A stretch of DNA of 64,000 bases from Rhizobium johnstonii 3841 (GTDB lineage Bacteria; Pseudomonadota; Alphaproteobacteria; Rhizobiales; Rhizobiaceae). Position numbers and translations under genes: made by a program. Positions within the stretch are counted from its first letter, which is position 1, and each line of letters opens with the position of its first letter. The stretch covers positions 501,501 to 565,500 of the forward strand of contig NC_008380.1 of assembly GCF_000009265.1 (NCBI RefSeq), read 5' to 3'. Positions 44,557 through 53,883 of this stretch are shown one piece after another. The notes below the pieces were generated by a model. It did not search any database. It was not told the origin of the DNA and worked only from the letters and a program-made list of their open reading frames with translations.

Positions 44557-47010
44557 TTAGTGTGTGACAACAAGATCGTTGGCCGAGCGCAGCACGGTGC
44601 CGACGGTGATGTCACCTGCTTCAATCGTCCTTGCCGTCTTCACAGCAAACACATGGCTCTCGCCCGGCAGCAGCGTCACCAGCATCGTGTCGACGACGGC
44701 ATGCGGATCCAGCCGGTCGGCCATCAGGCAAAGATCCTTGAGGAAGTTTTGCGCCGTCACCTTGACCGCATACCCGCCGTCGATCCCGACGACATCGACC
44801 GTCAGCCGCGGCGCCGGCAGGGCAAGCTCGATATCCTCGACGAAATAGTGGAAGGCCCGCCTGTCCAGCATCTGCACGACGATGAGCTCGTCCTTCGGTA
44901 AGCCGGGGGTAACGATATCCTCGGGCAGCGGAAATTCCTTTGCCTCGAAGCGGTCGCACAGCAGCCGCCAGAATTCGAATTCGGCAAGCACGGTGCCGTC
45001 GAGCGTCATGCGTTTGCCGCTGATCTTCGCCCGCCAGAACAGCGTTCGTTCATTGACCGCAACCGCCGAAAGCCCGCCGCCGCGCGGCTGGATCGTCAGC
45101 AGGCGCGGATCATAGGCCGCCTTCAGCGCATACCAGAGCGGTTTGCGGCGTCCGGCCGAATCGAGGGCGGCCCAGGAGGTCACCGGCCAGCAATCGTTGA
45201 ACTGCCAGACCACCGCACCCTTGCAGATATCCCGATGCGAGCGCATGTGCTCGACGCCGAAGCGGATGGCGCGCGCCTGGTTGAGTTGGGTGGCGAAGTG
45301 CCAGTCGTCCATCGTCTTGGGCTCCGGCAGATGGCCGGACAGGCCGCGGATCAGCTTGTCATTGCCCTCCGTTGCCTTCTGATGGTGGAAGACGCCGTTC
45401 GATTGCGGCGTCAGCGGCGCATCATGCACGCTTTCTTCGATCGTCGCCCAGGCAGCCGGTGCCTGCCAGCCGAATTCGGAGCAGAAGCGCGGGATATAAT
45501 TGCGGTAGACCTCGTAGCCGACATCGTTCCACACATCCCAGATATGTTTGCAGCCATGTCCGTCGGCATTCGGTTCGATCTCCATCGAGCCGGAATAGGG
45601 GCTGCCGGGATAATAGGGCCGGTCCGGATCGAGTTCGGCGCAGAGTTTCGGCAACAGGTCGAGATAGTAGCCGAGCCCCCAGCTTTCGCCCGCCTTGATG
45701 ATCGGCCGCCAGCCCCATTCGTCGAAGCCCCAGATGTTCTCGTTGTTGCCGTTCCAAAGGACCAGCGAAGCATGCGGCATCAGCCGCACGACATTGTCGC
45801 GCACCTCCGCCTCGATCTCGCTTCCGAGCGGCTCTTCCTCCGGATAGGCGGCGCAGGCAAAGAGGAAATCCTGCCAGACCAGCATGCCGGCGCGGTCGCA
45901 GGTCTCATAGAACTCGTCGGCCTCGAAGATGCCGCCGCCCCAGACGCGCAACATATGAATATTGGCGGCCTTTGCTTCCTCGATCCGCGCGGCATAACGC
46001 TCGGCCGTCAACCGCGGGGGAAAACAATCGTCCGGAATCCAGTTTGCCCCGCAGATGAAGAGCGGCACGTCGTTGATGATGAAGGTAAAGGCCGAGCCAT
46101 GGTCGTCGGCTGCGGTATCGAGCCGCAGCGAGCGGAAACCGAGTTCACGCTGATAGCTGTCGAGCAGATCGTCGCTGGCCTCGTCGAACAGCCTCAGCGT
46201 CATTGGATAGAGCGGCTGCGCGCCGAGATGGTGCGGCCACCAGAGCTGCGGCGAGGGGAGGGCAAGCTCGAAGGAAACCGCGTCTTCATCAGGCGCAATC
46301 GCCACCGTCTTGCTCACGCCGCCGATTTCGGCAACGAGCCTCAACGGCGTCTTATCTCCATGCCGCGCCAGCCGGGCATGGACCTTCACTAGGCCGTCAC
46401 CGCCGGAAAGTATTGCCGATACCCGTGTTTCGGCAAGCCGCGCCCGATCCCAACTTTCCAGCCGGACCGGCTTCCAGAGGCCTGCCGTCACCAGCGTCGG
46501 CCCCCAGTCCCAGCCGAAATTACAGGCCATCTTGCGCATCAGATTGCCCGGTCCCGGGTAGTTGTTGGGACGGTAGCCGTAATGTTTTTCCATCTCCGCT
46601 CCATAGGCGTAGGCGGAGCGGAAGGTGACCGTGAGTTCGTTCTGGCCAGCCTTCAGAAGCCGGGAAACATCGAAACGATAGCTGCGGTGCATGTTGAAGG
46701 TACGGCCGATCTCTTCGCCGTTGAGGGAGATCACCGCGATCGTATCGAGCCCGTCGAAGACCAGTTCCTGCACCCTGGCATCGTCAGGTATCGCCTCGAA
46801 GCTGCAGCGATAGGTCCAGTCGGTCTTGCCGATCCAGTCATTGGTGATTTCGTTGACGTCGATATAGGGATCGGGGATCAGCCGGTTGGCGAGAAGGTCG
46901 AGATGCACGCAGCCCGGCACCGTCGCGGGTATTGCAGCCGGCAGACCGGGCCCGGCTGTATCGTTGCAGGAGAGCGTCCAGCCGGAATTGAGCGCAGTCT
47001 TTTCGATCAT
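44557..47010 (-). CDS. beta-mannosidase (GH2)
   Basis: The ATG at 47010 follows CAGGAGCCC; the frame is open further upstream but lacks GH2 sequence. The 817-residue protein has the GH2 sugar-binding domain (~10-180), an immunoglobulin-like domain and the TIM barrel (~305-600). The acid/base E424 is visible in L-W-N-G-N-N-E-N and the nucleophile E512 in C-S-E-F-G-W-Q. The N-N-Y-P-G-P-G-N and C-N-F-G-W-D-W-G-P segments are typical of beta-mannosidases. It has no signal peptide, so it would cleave imported mannosides inside the cell. Confidence 0.9.
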   Translation of the reverse strand: MIEKTALNSGWTLSCNDTAGPGLPAAIPATVPGCVHLDLLANRLIPDPYIDVNEITNDWIGKTDWTYRCSFEAIPDDARVQELVFDGLDTIAVISLNGEEIGRTFNMHRSYRFDVSRLLKAGQNELTVTFRSAYAYGAEMEKHYGYRPNNYPGPGNLMRKMACNFGWDWGPTLVTAGLWKPVRLESWDRARLAETRVSAILSGGDGLVKVHARLARHGDKTPLRLVAEIGGVSKTVAIAPDEDAVSFELALPSPQLWWPHHLGAQPLYPMTLRLFDEASDDLLDSYQRELGFRSLRLDTAADDHGSAFTFIINDVPLFICGANWIPDDCFPPRLTAERYAARIEEAKAANIHMLRVWGGGIFEADEFYETCDRAGMLVWQDFLFACAAYPEEEPLGSEIEAEVRDNVVRLMPHASLVLWNGNNENIWGFDEWGWRPIIKAGESWGLGYYLDLLPKLCAELDPDRPYYPGSPYSGSMEIEPNADGHGCKHIWDVWNDVGYEVYRNYIPRFCSEFGWQAPAAWATIEESVHDAPLTPQSNGVFHHQKATEGNDKLIRGLSGHLPEPKTMDDWHFATQLNQARAIRFGVEHMRSHRDICKGAVVWQFNDCWPVTSWAALDSAGRRKPLWYALKAAYDPRLLTIQPRGGGLSAVAVNERTLFWRAKISGKRMTLDGTVLAEFEFWRLLCDRFEAKEFPLPEDIVTPGLPKDELIVVQMLDRRAFHYFVEDIELALPAPRLTVDVVGIDGGYAVKVTAQNFLKDLCLMADRLDPHAVVDTMLVTLLPGESHVFAVKTARTIEAGDITVGTVLRSANDLVVTH

Positions 47011-47089
47011 GGCGGGCTCCTGATGCATGCCGCTTGAAGCTGTGGGATTATCTGTGGATTGGAACGTATCGGTGGTTCGGCCAGATGCC

Positions 47090-47485
47090 TCAGAGAAACC
47101 GGCCGTGGCGCTGCAGCACCTCGATCTTGTAGCCATCGGGATCGCTGATGAAAAAGAACAGGCCAAAGAGCTTGCCGTCGCGGTTGAGCTCCACCAGTTC
47201 ACCGGGCTTCAGCCCGAGCTTTGACAGCCGCTCGCGCTCGACCGCCACCTCTTCGACCGAGACGGCGAGATGGCCGTAGGCATTGCCGAGGTCATAGGGC
47301 GCGGTCCGGCCCTTGTTGACGGTCAGTTCCAGCTCGAAGCCGGTCTCGGCATTGCTCATATAGATCAGCGTGAAGGTTTCGAAATCGACGCGGTCGGCGA
47401 CCGAAAGGCCGAATGCCCTCTCGTAGAATTCGACGGAGCGCGCCTCATCGAGAACGCGGATCATGGAGTGGATCATCTTCGCCAA
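47090..47485 (-). CDS. gloA: lactoylglutathione lyase (glyoxalase I)
   Basis: This 131-residue VOC-fold enzyme converts the methylglyoxal-glutathione adduct to lactoylglutathione. The four metal ligands expected for the Ni-type enzyme are visible: H6, E53 in L-E-L-T, H72 in G-H-L-A and E122 in Y-K-I-E-V. The length is that of the bacterial enzyme. It lies 80 bp upstream of the beta-mannosidase on the same strand, but there is no clear functional link. Confidence 0.88.
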   Translation of the reverse strand: MAKMIHSMIRVLDEARSVEFYERAFGLSVADRVDFETFTLIYMSNAETGFELELTVNKGRTAPYDLGNAYGHLAVSVEEVAVERERLSKLGLKPGELVELNRDGKLFGLFFFISDPDGYKIEVLQRHGRFL

Positions 47486-47532
47486 GTCTGCCTCCCAATG
47501 TGCCGATCACCGCAGCCTTGGTACCCGTCCTC

Positions 47533-48282
47533 TTACGCCGCGCGCAAGCCGATTCTTCGGGTGATCACTCCTTCGACCAAGCCCATGGCATCATAGATCA
47601 GCACCGCCATCAGGCCGACGATCAGGCCGCCCTGCAGGATGAAGGCGGTATTGTCGGAGATCAGCCCGGCGATGATGACCTCGCCGAGACCCTTGGCCGC
47701 AACCGTCGAGCCGATCGTCGCCGTGCCGATATTGATCACGGTGGCGACCTTCAGCCCCTCGAGGATCAGCGGCAGGGCAAGCGGCAGCTCGACGCGAAAC
47801 AGCCGCTGCGTACCGTTCATGCCCATGCCGTCGGCGGCGTCGAGAACCTGCGGCGAAACCTGCTTCAGCCCGGCGACGGTGTTTTCGAAGATCGGCAGCA
47901 GGCCGTAGAGAAAGAGCGCGATCAGCGTCGGCATGGCGCCGAAGCCGGTGGCGGGAACCGCGAGCGCCAGCACTGCGACGGGTGGAAAGGTCTGCCCCGC
48001 ATTGGCGACGGCGCGCGACAGCGGCAGGAAGTCAGCGCCGCTTTCCCGCGTCACGAAGATGCCGCCGATAACGGCGAGCACGGCGCTGCAGACGATCGAG
48101 CCGATCACCAGCTGCAGATGACCGGCGGCCAGCGAAGCAAGGCTGTTTTGCGTATAGACGGCAGGCGCATTGTTGCTGGTCAGCGGCACCAGCATGAAGG
48201 AAAGCCACTCCGTCCTGAACAGCAGGATGAGCAGCAAAGCCAGCGCCGCCACACGGAAGAGATTGGCGACGACGAGCTTCAT
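47533..48282 (-). CDS. osmoprotectant ABC transporter permease
   Basis: This 249-residue inner-membrane permease of the OpuC/OsmW-OsmY type has about six membrane segments. The conserved cytoplasmic loop A-A-D-G-M-G-M-N-G-T-Q-R-L-F-R-V-E-L-P-L-A-L (~150-171) contacts the ATPase. It overlaps the upstream ATPase stop by an ATGA, the last of a four-gene operon (binding protein, permease, ATPase, permease). The likely substrate is choline, glycine betaine or a related quaternary amine. Confidence 0.82.
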   Translation of the reverse strand: MKLVVANLFRVAALALLLILLFRTEWLSFMLVPLTSNNAPAVYTQNSLASLAAGHLQLVIGSIVCSAVLAVIGGIFVTRESGADFLPLSRAVANAGQTFPPVAVLALAVPATGFGAMPTLIALFLYGLLPIFENTVAGLKQVSPQVLDAADGMGMNGTQRLFRVELPLALPLILEGLKVATVINIGTATIGSTVAAKGLGEVIIAGLISDNTAFILQGGLIVGLMAVLIYDAMGLVEGVITRRIGLRAA

Positions 48283-49223
48283 GCCTTGCGGCCCAGTTCA
48301 AGCAGCCGCGTCATCGAGATCGATCCCACAGGCGCCTTTTGCGCATCCTGCACCGCCGCCTCGTCGACCCCCTGCCAGATCATTTCGGCCAGCGCATCGC
48401 GGAGACTCAGCGATTGCGGCAGGGCATAGGCGAGGCCATTCTTTGCTGGCTCCATGCTTTCCTTCAGCGGCAGCAGCGACATCAGCTTCAGCGCCCGGTC
48501 GGAGGTGCCGGTCAATTGCTGCACGAAGGGATCGGCGGGTTCGGTGAGGATTTTTTCCGGCGTCGAGCATTGCAGCAATCTGCCCTCGCTCATCACCGCG
48601 ATCTGGTTGCCGAGATGGAAGGCCTCGTCCATGTCGTGGGTGACGAGAATGACTGTCGTGCCGAACTGCTTCTGGATCGCCAAAAGATCGTCCTGCGCCT
48701 TGCCGCGGATGACGGGATCGAGCGCCCCGAAGGGCTCGTCCATCAACAGCAGCTCCGGTTCGGCCGCCAGCGCCCGGGCGACGCCGACGCGCTGCTGCTG
48801 GCCGCCGGAGAGCTGATGCGGATATTTGTCGGCAAATGTTGCCGGATCGAGGTTGAAAAGCCCGAGCAGTTCCTCGACGCGTTTGGCGATGCGGGCGGAA
48901 TCCCAATCGAGAAGCTGCGGCACGGTGGCGATATTCTGCGCCACGGTCCGGTGCGGAAAGAGGCCGTGCCCCTGGATCGCATAGCCGATCTTGCGGCGAA
49001 GCTCGGTCACCGGAACGTCCATCACATTCTGCCCGCCGACGAAGATCTCGCCTTCGGTGATCGGCACCAGCCGGTTGATCATCCGCATCAGCGTCGATTT
49101 GCCGGAGCCAGACGTGCCGACGATGACGGTGATCTCGCCCTTCTCGACACTCATCGAGACGTTGTCGACGACGGTGGCGGCGCCATAGCGCTTGGTAACG
49201 TTCCTGATCTCGATCATAGTCAT
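48279..49223 (-). CDS. osmoprotectant ABC transporter ATP-binding protein
   Basis: The ATG at 49223 overlaps the stop of the upstream permease gene (ATGA); the frame is open further upstream but only as an overlap. The 314-residue ATPase has Walker A VGTSGSGKSTLMR (~34-46), signature LSGGQQQRVGVARAL (~138-152), Walker B L-L-L-M-D-E-P-F-G and H-loop L-V-T-H-D. A C-terminal ~75-residue extension could be a degenerate regulatory (CBS-like) region. It powers the osmoprotectant uptake system. Confidence 0.85.
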   Translation of the reverse strand: MTMIEIRNVTKRYGAATVVDNVSMSVEKGEITVIVGTSGSGKSTLMRMINRLVPITEGEIFVGGQNVMDVPVTELRRKIGYAIQGHGLFPHRTVAQNIATVPQLLDWDSARIAKRVEELLGLFNLDPATFADKYPHQLSGGQQQRVGVARALAAEPELLLMDEPFGALDPVIRGKAQDDLLAIQKQFGTTVILVTHDMDEAFHLGNQIAVMSEGRLLQCSTPEKILTEPADPFVQQLTGTSDRALKLMSLLPLKESMEPAKNGLAYALPQSLSLRDALAEMIWQGVDEAAVQDAQKAPVGSISMTRLLELGRKA

Positions 49224-50386
49224 GCGGCAGATCCCCGGATGCTTTCGATGACCGCATCGAGGATGACGGCCGATGAGAAGGCGAAGAAGACGGTCGGCAC
49301 GGCGCCGAGCAGGACGAGGTCCATGGCCGTCTGGCCGAGCCCCTGGAAGATGAAGATGCCGAAGCCGCCGCCGCCGATCAGCGCGGCGATCGTCACCATG
49401 CCGATCGCCTGCACCAGCACGATGCGGATGCCGGTGAGGATCACAGGAAAGGCGAGTGGCATGTCGATGCCGGTCAGAATCTGCCACCGCGTCAGCCCCA
49501 TGCCGGCCGCAGCGTCCCGCACCGAGGGATCGACGCCCTGCAGGCCGACGACGGTGTTGGCGACGATTGGCAGTAGCGAATAGAGCACCAGCGCAATCAG
49601 CGCCGGCGCCGTGCCGATGCCGCGAATGCCGATCGCGGCGGCGAGCGGCACATGGGTGGCGAGGTAACCGAGCGGCAGCATCAACAGGCCGAAGAGCGCC
49701 AGACTCGGGATCGTCTGGATGAGGCTGAGGCACTGCAGCACGATGGCGCGCAGCTTCGGCACCCAGAAGCAGAGGATGCCGAGCGGCAGGCCGAGAACAA
49801 TGGCGATGGCGAGCGAGCCGAACGCCAAGAGCAGATGCGAGATCGCTTCGGTTTCGAACTGTGGGGCCCGCGTCGAGAATTCCTTCATGATCGAAAGGCT
49901 GTCGAGCAGGCCGGAGGAGAGCGAGATGAAGAGCAGCGCCGTATAGGCTGCAAGGGCTGCGATCCGCATCCAGGGCGCCAGGCGGATCTTCACCAGCGCA
50001 TCGGATATGACGAGGCCGATCACCGCAAACAGCACCCAGAAGCCGCCGCCGGGCGTCATGCGCGCCACCGTGCTGCCGGTGGGCGTTGCCGCCGCCGAGA
50101 CTAGGCCGATCGCAACGATCAGCGCCGCAAGGCAGAGTGTGGCGATGGCAAGCCGCACGATCGCATGGCGCAGGAACAGCGTGGCGAAGGCGGTGAGAAG
50201 GAGAAGCACGGTCAGGATGATGACGGAAGGCTGGGGAAGAAGCTGCATCAGCAGCATCGGCTTGCCGGCGGCGATGCGGTTCGCCTTCACGTAGATGAAG
50301 GGCATCAGTGCAGTCGCCGCGATGCCGCCGGCCACCAGAACCACGCCGAGCCGGTCCAGCCTGCGGACCGCTAAGGTTTCTGCCAT
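49220..50386 (-). CDS. osmoprotectant ABC transporter permease, long form
   Basis: The ATG at 50386 is preferred over a TTG at 50395. The 388-residue protein has four or five extra N-terminal membrane segments and a C-terminal permease core. The coupling loop is A-A-A-G-M-G-L-T-R-W-Q-I-L-T-G-I-D-M-P-L-A-F (~296-317), followed by I-G-G-G-G-F-G-I-F-I. The long form resembles YehY/OsmY-type permeases. It pairs with the shorter permease at 47533 to form a heteromeric channel. Confidence 0.82.
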   Translation of the reverse strand: MAETLAVRRLDRLGVVLVAGGIAATALMPFIYVKANRIAAGKPMLLMQLLPQPSVIILTVLLLLTAFATLFLRHAIVRLAIATLCLAALIVAIGLVSAAATPTGSTVARMTPGGGFWVLFAVIGLVISDALVKIRLAPWMRIAALAAYTALLFISLSSGLLDSLSIMKEFSTRAPQFETEAISHLLLAFGSLAIAIVLGLPLGILCFWVPKLRAIVLQCLSLIQTIPSLALFGLLMLPLGYLATHVPLAAAIGIRGIGTAPALIALVLYSLLPIVANTVVGLQGVDPSVRDAAAGMGLTRWQILTGIDMPLAFPVILTGIRIVLVQAIGMVTIAALIGGGGFGIFIFQGLGQTAMDLVLLGAVPTVFFAFSSAVILDAVIESIRGSAA

Positions 50387-50444
50387 GAATCCCAATCCTG
50401 TCTGGCCAACCCTGTCAGGAAAGCCAATCCTGTCAGGAAAGAAA

Positions 50445-50468
50445 GCTCCGCCCGTAATCGGGCGGAGC
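50445..50468 (-). terminator. attenuator hairpin after binding-protein gene
   Basis: GCTCCGCCCG-taat-CGGGCGGAGC is a perfect 10-bp stem (50445-50468) just after the binding-protein stop on the minus strand. Two CCTGTCAGGAAAG repeats follow toward the permease start. Confidence 0.75.
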
Positions 50469-50477
50469 GGGCAATGA

Positions 50478-51386
50478 CTATTTCAGGAAGCCTTTTTCCT
50501 TGAGATAGCCTTCGGCGACCGACTTTGCCGGCTCGCCATCGACCTGGATCTTGGCGTTGAGTTTGCGCAACTCGTCGGCGGTCAGGCTCTTGAAGATCGG
50601 CGAGAGCACTTCCTCGATCTTCGGATTGGCCTTCAACACCTCTTCGCGGATGATCGGCGTCGGGGCATAGACCTGCTGCACGTTCTTGTCGTCTTCAAGA
50701 ACGGTGAGTTCGGCCGCTTCGATGGCGCCGTCGGTGCCGTAGACCATGGCGGTGTTGACGCCGTTCGTCTGGTCGGCGGCCGCCTTGATCGTTGCCGCCG
50801 TGTCGCCGCCGGAAAGAACGACCATCTGGTCGGGCTTCAGCTGGAAGCCGTAGGTCGTCTGGAAGGCGGGAAGCGCGCCGGCCGAATTGACGAATTCAGC
50901 GGAGGCGGCAAGCTTGGCGGCACCGCCGCCGGCAACCCATTTGCCGAAGTCCGTGAGGCTCTTCAGCTTGTTCGGGCCGGCGACGTCGCTGCGCACGGCG
51001 AGCGCCCAGGTGTTGTTGGCAGGCGACGGCGTCAGCCAGACGATCTTGTTGGCATCGTAATCGAGCTTCTTCGCCAGCTCATAGCCCTGGTCGATGTTCT
51101 TCCAGGCGGCGTCATCGGCCTTGTTGAAGAAGAAGCCGGCATTGCCGGTATATTCGGGATAGATGTCGATTTCGCCTGCGGTGATCGCCTTGCGCACGAC
51201 GGGTGTCGCGCCAAGCGCGATGCGGTCCTGCGTCTTGATGCCGTTCGCTTCGAGAGCGAGCGCGATGACGTTGCCGAGCAGCGTGCCTTCCGTGTCGATC
51301 TTCGACGAAACGACGATGTCGGCGGCATGGGCCGCACCCACCGCGAAGGCGGAGAGCGAAACGGCAAGTGCGAGTTTCTTCAGCAT
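50478..51386 (-). CDS. osmoprotectant-binding periplasmic protein (OsmF type)
   Basis: This 302-residue protein has a signal peptide (LALAVSLSAFAVGAAHA-AD) and belongs to the OpuAC family. V-S-S-K-I-D-T-E-G-T-L-L-G-N, I-D-I-Y-P-E-Y-T-G-N-A (~73-83) and the W-L-T-P-S-P-A-N-N-T-W pocket segment are typical of the OsmF/YehZ-OpuC branch. It captures a quaternary amine and delivers it to the permeases encoded downstream. A strong hairpin separates it from them. Confidence 0.85.
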   Translation of the reverse strand: MLKKLALAVSLSAFAVGAAHAADIVVSSKIDTEGTLLGNVIALALEANGIKTQDRIALGATPVVRKAITAGEIDIYPEYTGNAGFFFNKADDAAWKNIDQGYELAKKLDYDANKIVWLTPSPANNTWALAVRSDVAGPNKLKSLTDFGKWVAGGGAAKLAASAEFVNSAGALPAFQTTYGFQLKPDQMVVLSGGDTAATIKAAADQTNGVNTAMVYGTDGAIEAAELTVLEDDKNVQQVYAPTPIIREEVLKANPKIEEVLSPIFKSLTADELRKLNAKIQVDGEPAKSVAEGYLKEKGFLK

Positions 51387-51418
51387 GGAATATCCCCTTG
51401 TTAAACACCGTTGACCTA

Positions 51419-51517
51419 CAGCGCCGCACGTCTTTCAGACGTGCAAGGACGCTGTAGCACTTTGAATTGCTGCATAATTTATCCTGAAATCGGTTCCGAT
51501 TTCAGGAATTATGCAGT
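51419..51517. repeat. 100-bp double-hairpin repeat
   Basis: The element contains a GCACGTCTTTCAGACGTGC palindrome (51426-51444). After a TGTAGCACTTTGAATTGCTG linker comes a long stem TGCATAATT-tat-CCTGAAATCGG with CCGATTTCAGG-AATTATGCA (51471-51514). Elements of this make-up occur between genes in many Rhizobium genomes. It lies in the 521-bp gap between the osmoprotectant operon and the LysR-type gene; the rest of the gap shows no gene. Confidence 0.7.
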
Positions 51518-51907
51518 TGCTCAAGCCCTTGGCGGGAGGCTTGCGCGCAGAAAAATCCGCCGGCGAAGGCGACCAAGTCGCCATCATGCCGGAATTGCGT
51601 GCGTGATGGAAATAGCGTGCATGCCCGAAAAATCGATGCAAGCCCCCTCCAGTATTTGCGGTCGCGGCACGATTATGGCGGCGAATGCACCTCCGCGCGC
51701 GGAAACGCATTCCCTTTTCCAAGGCCGGCGCGATTTGTTTTTGTCCCCTTGCGTGTTTCCACGATACTCCCAGGCTCTGTTGCGGATTCCCGCCGCCCGG
51801 ATTTTTCTATGATCGAACGATAGCCCGCCTCTCCGGAGGCAGGGATATCTTTTTTCCTGAACACATCATATCGTCCGGTTTTTCCAGCGCTTTCCGGAGG
51901 CGGCCGT

Positions 51908-53149
51908 TTGCATCTTGGTGCCCTGTTCATCGCAAGCCATGTCCTGACCTCCGGTTCGGTCCGCGAGACCGCGCGGCGCTTCCAGCTGTCGCCTTCCACC
52001 GTCTCGACGGCAATCCATAATCTCGAGACCGAACTGGCGATGACGTTGACGGAACGCGCTTCCGGGGAGCTGGCGACGCTGATCGCGAGCGGCAGGGTGC
52101 TCGAAGGCCTGGAGCCGATCATGGCTGCGATCGGCGAACTCGGCCAATGGGCCGGTCACGACGGCGCCGGGATCGACGAGGCCTGGGCATCCCGCATTCC
52201 CGTCAAGATCGTCACGATGGAGCGTTTTCTCGAAGTGGCCGACCAGGGCAGCATCAACCGGGCCGCCCGCCGCCTTCGCCTCGGTCAGCCGCAGCTTTCG
52301 CTTCAGCTTGCCAATCTTGAGAAATTTCTGAGCCATCGCCTGTTCGAGCGCCAGGCGCAGGGGTCGGTGCTGACGGAGGAGGGCAGGCGCGCCTACCAGA
52401 TCTTCATGGCGATCAGCCAGGCGTGGAACGATCTGAAATCGTCGGCCGACGAGCGCTATCGGCGCACCGCCCGGTCGCTGCGCATCGGCTCGATCATTCC
52501 GACCGGATCGGAGAGCTGGGTGGCACGCTGCCTGGGCTCGCTGGTTTCGGAATGGAATGTGCGCCGCAACAACAATGCGATCTCGCTGGTATCGATGACC
52601 GCCGACGATCTGCGCGAGGCGCTGAAGAGCGGCCGCATCGATGTCGCAATCCTGGATTCTGTCTTCGGGCTGGAAAGTTTCCGGCATCGCGAATTGCTGC
52701 AGACCGACATGGTGGTGATCGCGCCGCCTGACAGTACCGAGACCAGTGTCGCCGATCTCGTCGCCAGCCACGCGATCTGCATGCCGAGCCCGCGCACCGG
52801 CCTCGGCCATGCGGCGATGGCCTTCAGCTACGAGCGTGCGCCCAACCGGCGCCTGCGCAGCCAGGATATCACCGCGGCGGATTCGCTGCCCGTCATTGTC
52901 GACCTCGTCGCCAATCACGGTTACGTCTCCTTCCTCGGCCGGGTCAGCGCCATGCCGATTGCCGACAAGGTGCGCATCGTCGATCTCGACGAGCATCTGC
53001 CGATGTCCTATCACGTCGCCTTCAACCATCGAAAAGCCGCCGCCGATGCCTGCACTGTCATCATCGAGGTGGCGGCGAGAATTACCTCGGAAACCGTCGC
53101 GCGCACCATAAGGCCGACGGACGCCGGAGCCAGGGAGACTGCAGCGTGA
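51908..53149 (+). CDS. regulator with two LysR-type HTH domains
   Basis: The TTG at 51908 has GGAGG seven bases upstream. The 413-residue protein has one LysR HTH at ~3-60 (L-T-S-G-S-V-R-E-T-A-R-R-F-Q-L-S-P-S-T-V-S-T-A-I-H-N-L-E). A second complete one lies at ~95-165 (D-Q-G-S-I-N-R-A-A-R-R-L-R-L-G-Q-P-Q-L-S-L-Q-L-A-N-L-E, then G-S-V-L-T-E-E-G-R-R-A). A LysR substrate-binding domain follows (L-R-I-G-S-I-I-P-T-G-S-E...). Normal LysR proteins are ~300 residues with one HTH. It overlaps cutC by a GTGA and is likely its co-transcribed partner. Confidence 0.8.
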   Translation: MHLGALFIASHVLTSGSVRETARRFQLSPSTVSTAIHNLETELAMTLTERASGELATLIASGRVLEGLEPIMAAIGELGQWAGHDGAGIDEAWASRIPVKIVTMERFLEVADQGSINRAARRLRLGQPQLSLQLANLEKFLSHRLFERQAQGSVLTEEGRRAYQIFMAISQAWNDLKSSADERYRRTARSLRIGSIIPTGSESWVARCLGSLVSEWNVRRNNNAISLVSMTADDLREALKSGRIDVAILDSVFGLESFRHRELLQTDMVVIAPPDSTETSVADLVASHAICMPSPRTGLGHAAMAFSYERAPNRRLRSQDITAADSLPVIVDLVANHGYVSFLGRVSAMPIADKVRIVDLDEHLPMSYHVAFNHRKAAADACTVIIEVAARITSETVARTIRPTDAGARETAA

Positions 53150-53871
53150 CGATTTTGCTCGAAGTGTGCGTGGACAGCGCCGAAGGCCTTGCCGCCGCGA
53201 TGGAAGGCGGTGCCGGGCGCATCGAGCTCTGCTCGGCGCTGGAGCTCGGCGGCCTGACGCCGCTGCCGAGCCTGATGCGGATCGCCGCTCGGGCTCCCAT
53301 TCCGGTCTACGCGATGATCCGCCCTCATGCCGGACCTTTCATCTTTGACGGGGCCGACGAGGAAGCGATGATGATCGATATCGATGCCGTGCGCGCCGCT
53401 GGCCTTGCCGGTGTGGTCATCGGCGCCAACCGACCGGACGGCACGCTCGACATGCCGTTGATCCATCGTTTGAAGGCGCATGCGGCGGGCCTCGGCTCGA
53501 CGCTGCATCGCGCATTCGATCTGGTGCCGGATGCCGATCAGGCGCTGGAGCAGGCGGTCGAACTCGGCTGCGAACGCATCTTGACCTCCGGCTGCGCGCT
53601 GAAGGCCACCGACGGTCTCGAAACGCTGAAGCGCATTTCGGCAAAGGCCGCCGGCCGGATCGCCATCATGCCCGGCAGCGGCATCCGCCCGGCAAATGTC
53701 GGCGAGATCCTGCAGGCGACCGGCGCCCGCGAGATCCACGGTTCCTGCAGTTCGCCGGTCGAAAGCGCCGATCCGCGCGCCGTTGCTTTTGGTTTCGAAG
53801 CGAAAAGCACGAACAAGACGGACGTCGCCGTCGTCAGGCAGATGCGCAGGGCGATCGAGGCGGTGAGTTAG
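53146..53871 (+). CDS. cutC: CutC family protein
   Basis: The GTG at 53146 overlaps the LysR-type gene stop. The 241-residue CutC protein (PF03932) is a TIM-barrel, with L-L-E-V-C-V-D-S at the N terminus, G-A-G-R-I-E-L-C-S-A-L, Y-A-M-I-R-P-H-A-G-P-F, H-R-A-F-D-L-V, I-L-T-S-G-C and I-M-P-G-S-G-I-R. It was once linked to copper homeostasis; this role is disputed and the true substrate is not established. Its coupling to the double-HTH regulator suggests control by it. Confidence 0.85.
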   Translation: MTILLEVCVDSAEGLAAAMEGGAGRIELCSALELGGLTPLPSLMRIAARAPIPVYAMIRPHAGPFIFDGADEEAMMIDIDAVRAAGLAGVVIGANRPDGTLDMPLIHRLKAHAAGLGSTLHRAFDLVPDADQALEQAVELGCERILTSGCALKATDGLETLKRISAKAAGRIAIMPGSGIRPANVGEILQATGAREIHGSCSSPVESADPRAVAFGFEAKSTNKTDVAVVRQMRRAIEAVS

Positions 53872-53883
53872 CGACCGCGGCTT

